From positions 1 through 20,381 of the forward strand of contig NZ_JAMONU010000213.1 in NCBI RefSeq assembly GCF_027066465.1: a stretch of DNA of 20,381 nucleotides, written 5' to 3'. A program made the translations under genes and the position numbers. Within the stretch, counting starts at the first letter, position 1. The number at the start of each line of letters is the position of its first letter. This DNA is from Thermococcus sp. GTDB taxonomy: Archaea > Methanobacteriota_B > Thermococci > Thermococcales > Thermococcaceae. The notes below the pieces were generated by a model. It was not told where the DNA came from. It saw only the letters and a program-made list of their open reading frames with translations, and did no database searches. Below are positions 14,240 through 20,381 of this stretch, piece by piece.

Positions 14240-15334
14240 ATGAGGAGGGCTGCAATACTTATTGCGGCTTTTGTATTGTTTAGCGTCTTTGGGTTCGCCA
14301 TGGCCAGCGCTGCAGAGACTACACCAATCGCAACCGTGGCCGTCGATTTGGCCCACGGTGAGAATCCGAAGGGCCTCACGCCGCTGACCTATAAGAACCA
14401 GACCCTCACTCCCGGCATCCTCGAGACGATTAAGGACATGAAGTGGGTCTACTTCGGTGACCCCAAGTACGCCGACGAGCTTGGAATCAAGGACCTCGGA
14501 AGCAAGATAACATACGACGCCCTCAAGGGCGTTGACGTTCTCATCATCCCGCAGCCAACCAACCCGTTCTACCCGGACGAGGTTCAGGCAATCAAGCAGT
14601 GGCTTCAGGAAGGAGGAAAGGTTCTCTGGGTTGCCGGTGACTCCGACTACGGAAGCGGTGTTAAGACCCAGCAGTTCGTTGACAGCCTCCTCGACCAGCT
14701 CGGAATCACGAACCTCCGCGTTGACCTCTGTTCCGTCGAGGACCCTGTGAGCAACGCTGGAAAGAGCTACCGTGTTATCGCCCTCGTTCAGCCCAGTCCC
14801 GACACCCCGGCCAAGGACATGATAACCAAGGGCTTTAAGTACGGTGGAAAGGTTCTCGAGCACGGCCCCGGTGTCGTTGCGTGGGTTGACAACCCCAACG
14901 GCCAGGGCAACTGGCACGTCCTCAACGACACAAGCAGGCCGAAGTACACCTACGTCATCGTCAGGACTACCAAGAACGGTGAGATAGTCGAGAACAACGC
15001 TCCAGCGGCCCACGCGTACCAGGCAGGCAACACCGGACAGTTCCCGATTGTCGCCGTCCAGATAGTCGAGCTCCAGGGCAAGAAGCCGGACGTTATCATC
15101 GTCAGCGGTGAGACCCCGATTGGAGGCTACATGCCGATGTGGGCATCAGTTTACTACGGTGTCAAGCTTGACGGTCCAACCTTCATAAACAACTTCCTCC
15201 ACTGGAGCGTTGATGTTGCTCAGGGCAAGATTGCTCCTACCTCGACCACGAGCTCAAGTAGCAAGAAGATTTGCGGTCCCGCAGCTATAGTTGGCCTTGC
15301 GGTCATACCGCTCCTCCTCAGGAGGAGGAAGTGA
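14240..15334 (+). CDS. CGP-CTERM surface-anchored protein with GATase-like domain
   Basis: 364 residues. A signal peptide (MRRAAILIAAFVLFSVFGFA, cut near 24) precedes a Rossmann/GATase-like core: strand DVLIIPQP (about 101-108), then YPDEVQAIKQWLQEGGKVLWVAGDSDYGSG (a helix, Gly-rich turn and strand typical of DUF4350/GldG-like or ThuA-like domains). A Thr/Ser-rich linker leads to the C-terminal CGPAAIVGLAVIPLLLRRRK (345-364): Cys-Gly-Pro, hydrophobic helix, basic tail. That is the CGP-CTERM tripartite sorting signal of Thermococcales, so the protein is probably processed and lipid-anchored at the Cys. No enzyme residues are evident. It is encoded 74 bases before the solute-binding lipoprotein, suggesting a surface accessory role for that importer (inference). 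Confidence 0.82.
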   Translation: MRRAAILIAAFVLFSVFGFAMASAAETTPIATVAVDLAHGENPKGLTPLTYKNQTLTPGILETIKDMKWVYFGDPKYADELGIKDLGSKITYDALKGVDVLIIPQPTNPFYPDEVQAIKQWLQEGGKVLWVAGDSDYGSGVKTQQFVDSLLDQLGITNLRVDLCSVEDPVSNAGKSYRVIALVQPSPDTPAKDMITKGFKYGGKVLEHGPGVVAWVDNPNGQGNWHVLNDTSRPKYTYVIVRTTKNGEIVENNAPAAHAYQAGNTGQFPIVAVQIVELQGKKPDVIIVSGETPIGGYMPMWASVYYGVKLDGPTFINNFLHWSVDVAQGKIAPTSTTSSSSKKICGPAAIVGLAVIPLLLRRRK

Positions 15335-15351
15335 ACTCCCTTTCCATTTTT
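15311..15351 (+). terminator. Possible terminator after the CGP-CTERM gene
   Basis: CTCCTCC-TCA-GGAGGAG (15311-15327) forms a 7-base stem with a 3-base loop at the end of the coding region, followed by a T-rich run (T5 at 15347-15351). Archaeal termination relies mainly on the T-run. The stem also encodes Leu-Leu-Leu-Arg-Arg-Arg, so it may just reflect codons. Confidence 0.35.
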
Positions 15352-15408
15352 ATAATCTTGAACCAACACGCTTTTTAAAGGAGCCTCAAAAAAGGGGTGG
15401 GGATTGCC

Positions 15409-16881
15409 ATGAGGAAGTCCTTGGCTCTGTTGATGATTTTGGTTATAGGGTTTAGTGTAGTGGCCAGCGGTTGTATCAGCAGCAGTTCTTCGAGTTCAAG
15501 CGGAACCGCGACCTCTACCAGCTCCGCTAAGGGCATAACGCTGGTTATCGTTACGAGGCACGACGCCACGATACAGTACATAACCAAGGAGCTGTTCCTT
15601 CAGAGTCCGATTGCCAAGGAGTACCACATCACCAACCTCAAGTTCATCAACGTTCCTGAGGCCCTCTGGCCGCAGTACATAAAGCAGGGCGCCGACGTTG
15701 GTTGGGGTGGAGGTCCAACTCTCTTCGATGACATGTACAAGATGGGCTACCTTGCCCCGATAACCGACCAGAAAGTGCTCAACCTCATAGGAACCCAGAT
15801 TCCAAAGACCCTCGCCGGAATGCCGATGATTCTTGAGCAGAACGGTAAGGTTTACTGGATTGCCGCGGCCGTTTCTTCATTCGGATTCACCGTCAACAAG
15901 CAGGTTCTTGAGAAGCAGAACCTTCCGTTCCCGCACAAGTGGGAGGACATAGCGACCCCCGCTTGGGCGCGCAACCCGCCGATGTACGGTATAGCCGACC
16001 CGACCAGGAGCACCTCGAACACTAGGATTTACCAGATTATCCTCCAGGCCTTCGGCTGGGACAAGGGATGGCGCATAATGACAATCATAGCCGCTAACTC
16101 CAAGATTTATGAAGCCAGCGACGCCGTTAGAGACGCCGTTATAAACGGCCAGATAGCGGCTGGAAACACCATCGACTTCTACGGCTACACCGCGATGAAG
16201 GAGAACCCGAACTGTGTCTACGTTATACCCCAGGGAGAGAGCATAATCAACGGCGACCCGATTGCTCTCCTCAAGTACAGCAAGCACCCGCAGGCGGCCC
16301 AGGCCTTCATATACTGGGTTCTCACCCAGGGTCAGGCCGTCTGGATGAGCCCCGAGGTCAACAGGCTTCCGATTAACCCGACCATCTTCAACCAGACTAT
16401 TACTCAGGAGGAGGCCAAGGTTCTCTTCAACGGCAAGTACGCCGGCGAGACCTTCGGCAAGGCCAGACCTGTCCTTCTCAAGAACTACGAGGCCGCTATA
16501 CAGGCCAAGGGAATACCCTTCAACGACACCGAGGCCCTCAAGACCGTTAACTCCCTCCAGTACTACTTCAAGGCTACACTCATCGACGTCAACGGCCCGC
16601 TTCACGAGGCTTGGATGGAGATAGTCAACGCCTACAAGAGCGGCAAAATAACCGAACAGCAGTTCCAGCAGCTTGAGGATGAGCTGACGGCACCGATTCA
16701 GTTTAAGGACCCGCTCACCGGCAAAATGGTAACCTTCACCGAGCAGTACGCCGCCGAGATAAACGACAAGATAGCCACCGACGCGGCCTTCCAGAGCCAG
16801 ATAATGCAGGAGTGGAGGCAGGCGGCCCAGGCTAAGTATAACAAGGTTATGGAAGACCTCAAGAAGATGGAGGGCAGCTGA
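15409..16881 (+). CDS. ABC transporter substrate-binding lipoprotein (AfuA-like, COG1840 type)
   Basis: 490 residues from ATG 15409 (GGGGTGG just upstream; an in-frame GTG at 15397 would swallow it). The signal sequence ends in a lipobox, VVASGC with Cys22, followed by a Ser/Thr-rich tether (24-43), so it is lipid-anchored outside the cell. The binding domain follows the AfuA/FbpA pattern: VGWGGGPTLFDDMY, FGFTVNKQVLE, PHKWEDIATPAWAR, ADPTRSTSNTRIYQIILQAFGWDKGW and an extracellular closing lobe. COG1840 members bind iron(III), thiamine, phosphonates or sugar phosphates; the ligand here cannot be read from sequence. The 490-residue length exceeds the usual 330-360, owing to an added helical C-terminal part (about 380-490). 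TATA-like TTTTTAAAG lies at 15372-15380. Confidence 0.88.
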   Translation: MRKSLALLMILVIGFSVVASGCISSSSSSSSGTATSTSSAKGITLVIVTRHDATIQYITKELFLQSPIAKEYHITNLKFINVPEALWPQYIKQGADVGWGGGPTLFDDMYKMGYLAPITDQKVLNLIGTQIPKTLAGMPMILEQNGKVYWIAAAVSSFGFTVNKQVLEKQNLPFPHKWEDIATPAWARNPPMYGIADPTRSTSNTRIYQIILQAFGWDKGWRIMTIIAANSKIYEASDAVRDAVINGQIAAGNTIDFYGYTAMKENPNCVYVIPQGESIINGDPIALLKYSKHPQAAQAFIYWVLTQGQAVWMSPEVNRLPINPTIFNQTITQEEAKVLFNGKYAGETFGKARPVLLKNYEAAIQAKGIPFNDTEALKTVNSLQYYFKATLIDVNGPLHEAWMEIVNAYKSGKITEQQFQQLEDELTAPIQFKDPLTGKMVTFTEQYAAEINDKIATDAAFQSQIMQEWRQAAQAKYNKVMEDLKKMEGS

Positions 16882-16917
16882 AGCCCTTTAATCTTTTCTC
16901 TACCTTTTATCAACCCC

Positions 16918-16979
16918 TTTTTTGACAGGAAGAAGTTAAGCGGGTCGGTGCTTTTTTCAAAGAGTTTCAAGGGTTTTTT
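16918..16979 (+). terminator. Cluster of three oligo-T terminator signals
   Basis: Three separate runs of six T (16918-16923, 16952-16957, 16974-16979) follow the binding-protein gene within 100 bases. Archaeal RNA polymerase terminates at such T-runs. This should let the binding protein be made in excess over the permease and ATPase. Confidence 0.55.
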
Positions 16980-16985
16980 CAGAAA

Positions 16986-17050
16986 CCTTTAAAACGGGCC
17001 GACCAATCCTTAGGTAGTTACCGCGGGGTGGTTAAAAACCAAGGGAGGTT
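16986..17050 (+). promoter_or_regulatory. Promoter and RBS of the permease-ATPase genes
   Basis: CCTTTAAAAC (16986-16995) is a TATA element, giving a predicted start near 17015-17020 and a leader of about 35-40 bases. GGGAGGTT (17043-17050) is a strong ribosome binding site before ATG 17056. A 6-base inverted repeat GGTCGG/CCGACC (16943-16948 and 16999-17004) brackets the region; its role is unknown. Confidence 0.5.
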
Positions 17051-17055
17051 CAGGC

Positions 17056-18903
17056 ATGAGAGTGAGCAAATGGAGTGAAAGGTTCTTCGGAACACCCCTT
17101 CCAGACCCGGTGGTTATGGTGTCCTTCCTGTTTCCGTTGCTCTACCTCATAGCGTTCCTCGTGATTCCCGTTATAGTAATGCTCGGCACGGCCTTCAAGT
17201 ACAACGGGCATCTATCGCTTTACTGGTTCAAGAGCATATTCGGTTCAAGCTATTACTTCAACCCGCTCCATCCCCAGGGTAGCTTCGTCACTTTGACCAC
17301 GTACAACGGTCAGGAGGTCTACTACTTCTCTGGCCTTGACTTCGGTGTCGTCCTCAACTCAATCATAGTCTCGATAAGCGTCATGATTCTAACGACGATT
17401 CTCGGAACGACCTTCGCCTTCATCATGGCCCGCTACGACTTTCCAGGGAAGAACATTATGAGAATCCTTCTCTTCATCCCGCTTCTCGTAACTCCGTTCG
17501 TCAACGTCGTCGTCGTTCAGAAGATGTTCCTCCCCAACGGACTGATAAACTGGATTTTCTACCAGCACCTCCATATACTCCCCAAGCCGATATGGATTGA
17601 CGGCCTCGTTGGCGTTGTGATAGCACAGACGATAACGTACTATCCGATAGTTTACCTCAACGCCTACGCGAGCTTCATAAACATCGACCCCAGCCTTGAA
17701 GAGCAGGCCGAGAACCTCGGAAGCAGGGGCTTCCACCTGTTCAGAACGGTAACCTTCCCGCTCGCCCTTCCAGGAATTGCCGCCGGTGCAGTTCTCGTTG
17801 GAATCTTCAGCCTCGAAGACCTCGCCGCGCCTATTGTCTTCCAGGGCAGTGCGATAGCCAAGAAGCTCATGTCGTATCAGATTTACAGCTCATTCGTGTC
17901 AGGGTTCGCGATAGGCAACCCCCAGATGGCGGCGCTGGCCCTCGTGATGCTCACGATAGCCCTCATAATGTTCCTCGCAATCCGCTGGTACGTTGGAATG
18001 AAGCAGTACGCCATGCTCAGCAAGGGCGGCAGGTGGAAGCCGAGGGTTGCGAAACCCAAGTGGTGGCAGGCCCTCCTCATAGCCTTCGTCGCGGTGCCGA
18101 TGCTCCTCATCACGATATTCCCGCAGATTGGTGTCATACTCCTCGCGTTCTCGAAGAGCTGGTACGGAACCTGGCCGACTGGCTTTACACTCGACAACAT
18201 GAAGGCCCTAATCACCCAGCCAGACGTCGAGAGGGTCATCCTCAACAGCCTTCTCTACTCCAGCGTCGCGATAGTGATAATAATCCTGCTGTCGCTCACA
18301 GCTTCATACGCCTCCGGCAGGTTCAAGAAAGCCAAGCTCGCCCCCGTCTTGGACAGCCTTGCCACGATACCGATAGCGGTTCCCGGAATAGTTATAGCAA
18401 TGAGCTATTTCTTCTTCTTCTCGACGGTTCCACCCTTCAAGGGCACCATTCTCGACCCGACGAACCTGATACAGTTCTTCCCGGGAGCGGCACTGATTCT
18501 CGCGTACTCCATCAGGCGTCTCCCGTTTGCGGCCCGTTCGATAGCCGCTGGAATCCAGCAGGTTCATGTGTCGCTTGAGGAGGCCGCGATGAACCTTGGG
18601 GCCGGAAGGTGGAAGGCCCTCACGAGCATACTCCTGCCCTTAATATCCCTCAACCTCCTCGGCGGTGCAATGCTGAGCTTCGTTTACTGTATGAGCGAGA
18701 CCAGCGTTGGCATTACACTTGGTTCAATAAACTCAACATGGTACCCGATAACGGCAAAAATGAGAGAGCTCATCATGAGTGCAGTTGGGAGCGCAAACCT
18801 CGCGGCCGCGCTGGGTGTCTTCCTCATGCTCGTGCAGATAACGGCCATAGTTCTGGCCAACGTGATAACCAAGCAGAGGTACTCCTTCATTGGTCTTACC
18901 TGA
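17056..18903 (+). CDS. ABC transporter permease, fused double-length (FbpB-like)
   Basis: 615 residues, two homologous permease halves in one chain, about twelve membrane segments. Each half carries the EAA loop that contacts the ATPase: LEEQAENLGSRGFHLFR (214-230) and LEEAAMNLGAGRWKAL (507-522). The halves join at a basic cytoplasmic linker (about 320-337, KGGRWKPRVAKPKWW). An external loop in the first half (about 47-97) is longer than usual and may contact the binding protein. The fused architecture is typical of the FbpB/iron(III), thiamine and phosphonate class and matches the AfuA-like lipoprotein upstream. Start ATG 17056 with GGGAGGTT. It ends 13 bases before the ATPase gene. Confidence 0.92.
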   Translation: MRVSKWSERFFGTPLPDPVVMVSFLFPLLYLIAFLVIPVIVMLGTAFKYNGHLSLYWFKSIFGSSYYFNPLHPQGSFVTLTTYNGQEVYYFSGLDFGVVLNSIIVSISVMILTTILGTTFAFIMARYDFPGKNIMRILLFIPLLVTPFVNVVVVQKMFLPNGLINWIFYQHLHILPKPIWIDGLVGVVIAQTITYYPIVYLNAYASFINIDPSLEEQAENLGSRGFHLFRTVTFPLALPGIAAGAVLVGIFSLEDLAAPIVFQGSAIAKKLMSYQIYSSFVSGFAIGNPQMAALALVMLTIALIMFLAIRWYVGMKQYAMLSKGGRWKPRVAKPKWWQALLIAFVAVPMLLITIFPQIGVILLAFSKSWYGTWPTGFTLDNMKALITQPDVERVILNSLLYSSVAIVIIILLSLTASYASGRFKKAKLAPVLDSLATIPIAVPGIVIAMSYFFFFSTVPPFKGTILDPTNLIQFFPGAALILAYSIRRLPFAARSIAAGIQQVHVSLEEAAMNLGAGRWKALTSILLPLISLNLLGGAMLSFVYCMSETSVGITLGSINSTWYPITAKMRELIMSAVGSANLAAALGVFLMLVQITAIVLANVITKQRYSFIGLT

Positions 18904-18916
18904 GGTGGTGGTTGGG

Positions 18917-19978
18917 ATGGTTGATGTTAAGCTTGAGAACATCGTGAAGACCTTCGATGGAACGACCGCGTTAAAGGGCATCAGCCTTCACATAAAGCAC
19001 AGGGAGCTGTTCACACTGCTCGGACCGAGCGGCTGTGGAAAGTCCACTACCCTGAGAATTATCGCGGGTCTCGATTACCCGGACAGCGGGCACATATACT
19101 TTGGCGACGAGGAGGTTACCTACCTCCCCTCCTATCAGCGTGGAGCCGTTCTGGTCTTCCAGAACTACGCCCTCTGGCCGCATATGACGGTCTTCGACAA
19201 CGTTGCCTACGGCCTCAAGCTCAAGAAGCTCCCGAAGGAAGAGATAAGAAGGAAGGTTGAGTGGGCGCTCGAACTCGTCAAGCTCAAGGGCTTCGAGAAC
19301 CGCTATCCCACACAGCTTTCCGGCGGTCAGCAGCAGCGCGTCGCCATAGCGAGGGCGCTCGTCGTCGAGCCGAAGGTTCTGCTCCTCGACGAACCGCTCA
19401 GCAACCTCGACGCCAAGCTTCGCCTTGAGATGCGTTCGGAAATCAGGAGGATTCAGCGCGAGCTAGGCATCACGGTGATTTACGTCACCCACGACCAAGA
19501 GGAGGCTATGGCGATAAGCGACAGGATAGCCGTCATGAACGTGGGAACGGTCGAGCAGGTTGGAACCCCGAAGGAAATCTACGAGAGTCCGAGAACTGAG
19601 TTCGTGGCGAGCTTCATGGGCAAGACCAACGTCATCCCAGCAAAGGTCGTTGATAGGCAGGGAGACCGCGTTACCGTTGAATTTGAGAGCTTCCGCCTCG
19701 ACGGTCTGCACTACAGCGGCGACAGCGATAAAGTTGTCCTCGTCATAAGACCTGAGCGCATCAAGCTCAAGCCGGGGGAGAACACGGTCTCACTGGAGGG
19801 AAAGGTTGACCTGATTGAGTACTACGGCTTCTTCACCGAAGTCGTTGGAATCTTCGGCGAAACCCGCCTGATAGCGAGAACCATAAGCGACAGGGAGGTG
19901 GCCAACCTCAGGCCGACTCAGCCGGTCACCTTCTACATCGACAGGGACGACATCATCGTCCTTCCCAAGCAGCTCTAA
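18917..19978 (+). CDS. ABC transporter ATPase (FbpC/PotA/MalK type)
   Basis: 353 residues from ATG 18917, chosen for its GGTGGTGG ribosome binding site. Walker A GPSGCGKST (36-44), Q-loop FQNYALWPH (81-89), signature LSGGQQQR (134-141), Walker B VLLLDEP (154-160), D-loop SNLDAK and switch His192 are intact, so it should hydrolyse ATP. The C-terminal region (about 235-353) is the TOBE-type regulatory domain of the importer subfamily (VIRPERIKL motif). It drives import through the fused permease. The 13-base gap from the permease shows one operon. Substrate cannot be deduced. Confidence 0.93.
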   Translation: MVDVKLENIVKTFDGTTALKGISLHIKHRELFTLLGPSGCGKSTTLRIIAGLDYPDSGHIYFGDEEVTYLPSYQRGAVLVFQNYALWPHMTVFDNVAYGLKLKKLPKEEIRRKVEWALELVKLKGFENRYPTQLSGGQQQRVAIARALVVEPKVLLLDEPLSNLDAKLRLEMRSEIRRIQRELGITVIYVTHDQEEAMAISDRIAVMNVGTVEQVGTPKEIYESPRTEFVASFMGKTNVIPAKVVDRQGDRVTVEFESFRLDGLHYSGDSDKVVLVIRPERIKLKPGENTVSLEGKVDLIEYYGFFTEVVGIFGETRLIARTISDREVANLRPTQPVTFYIDRDDIIVLPKQL

Positions 19979-20002
19979 TTCTTTCCTTTTCCGGTGGTTT
20001 CC

Positions 20003-20381
20003 ATGTTTGAAGTCTTTGAGGAGGGAAAAGTCTACGAGCTTCTCCTGACAACGGAGAGCAACGTAACCCCCGTGGGTGTGGTTAGGGAGGGGGTGAGCTT
20101 CTTCTTCAAGCTTTTTCCGGGGAGGAGCTTTAGGGACGTTCTGAAAAATCCCCGTGTGAGCATTCAGCTGACAAACGATGCAGAGCTCCTTGTGAGAACA
20201 GCCCTTAACATGCCGGTTCACCTTGAGTTCGAGGGTCAGAGGGGCTACCGCTGGATATCCGGGTTGCCGGGCTTCTACGGAACGGTCAAGTTTGAGAAAA
20301 GGGTCTGGAAGGATGAACTCGGCGAGACTGAGGTTCTTGAGTGCAGGTTTCTTCCGGAAGGGGTTATCCCCGGAAAACTTG
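20003..20381 (+). CDS. DUF447 family protein, partial (runs off right edge)
   Basis: ATG 20003 follows a GGTGG ribosome binding site (19992-19996). The frame stays open to the window end, giving 126 residues starting MFEVFEEGKVYELLLTTESN. The pattern T-T-E-S-N-V-T-P-V-G-V, then FFFKLFPGRSFRDVLKNP and VSIQLTNDAELLVRTALN matches DUF447, archaeal proteins with a split-barrel flavin-binding-like fold; biochemical role not established. It lies only 24 bases after the ATPase stop, in the same direction, so it may be read through from the transporter operon, although a T-rich stretch separates them. Confidence 0.75.
   Translation, partial: MFEVFEEGKVYELLLTTESNVTPVGVVREGVSFFFKLFPGRSFRDVLKNPRVSIQLTNDAELLVRTALNMPVHLEFEGQRGYRWISGLPGFYGTVKFEKRVWKDELGETEVLECRFLPEGVIPGKL

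Noticed and set aside
14213..15013. 266-codon minus-strand open frame opposite the CGP-CTERM gene
   Set aside because: The plus-strand gene has a signal peptide, sorting tail, promoter and RBS; the opposite frame has none of these.
15877..16605. 242-codon minus-strand open frame opposite the binding-protein gene
   Set aside because: Composition is typical of an antisense shadow (Val/Leu/Gly-rich, no domain), inside a confident gene.
16943..17004. GGTCGG/CCGACC inverted repeat as an operator or riboswitch
   Set aside because: The stem is only six bases with 50 bases between arms; too weak to call, so it is mentioned only in the promoter entry.
19790..20221. 143-codon minus-strand open frame at the right edge
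   Set aside because: It overlaps the ATPase end and the DUF447 start, both better supported by family patterns and ribosome binding sites.

Overview
The window looks like chromosomal DNA of a hyperthermophilic archaeon of the Thermococcales, most likely a Thermococcus. Supporting signs: archaeal TATA boxes about 25-35 bases upstream of genes, GGTGG/GGTGAT-type ribosome binding sites, several apparently leaderless genes, a CGP-CTERM surface-protein tail (a Thermococcales sorting signal), an archaeal tyrosyl-tRNA synthetase, the archaea-specific Ski2-like helicase, DUF63 and DUF1931 proteins, and tightly packed genes with GTGA/ATGA overlaps. Most of the window has a GC content in the mid-50s; the stretch around 2.3-3.9 kb is clearly more AT-rich.

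Layout. 1-1.55 kb (minus): two secreted or membrane proteins of unknown function that share an N-terminal two-cysteine domain. 1.6-4.0 kb: an accessory-looking segment with a VapB-type antitoxin, a VapC toxin broken by a small deletion, a membrane-anchored glycoprotein-like protein, and a frameshifted DUF4855-like gene. It is bracketed by a 13-base direct repeat that copies the 3' end of the adjacent DUF1931 gene. 4.0-5.2 kb: a DUF1931 histone-fold protein and a divergent, degenerate MobA-like nucleotidyltransferase. 5.1-8.0 kb: a biotin-uptake locus, bioY (minus) opposite birA-ecfA-ecfT (plus), with a palindromic operator/TATA region between them. 8.0-10 kb: a RadB/RecA-like protein without a P-loop, a small membrane protein, and a DUF63 membrane protein. 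9.8-14.1 kb (minus): apparent operon tyrS - Lrp/AsnC regulator - ASH-Ski2-type helicase. 14.2-20.0 kb (plus): a CGP-CTERM surface protein, then a binding-protein-dependent ABC importer (lipoprotein, fused permease, ATPase). The start of a DUF447 protein runs off the right edge.

How the genes work together. BioY, EcfA and EcfT form a complete energy-coupling-factor importer for biotin. The adjacent BirA has a DNA-binding domain but a degraded catalytic KWPND motif, so it may act mainly as the biotin-sensing repressor of this locus. The right-hand genes form a surface-anchored importer of the AfuA/FbpB/FbpC (COG1840-type) class with unknown substrate. No rRNA, tRNA, CRISPR array, transposase or integrase was seen. 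No gene-free stretch exceeds 300 bases.
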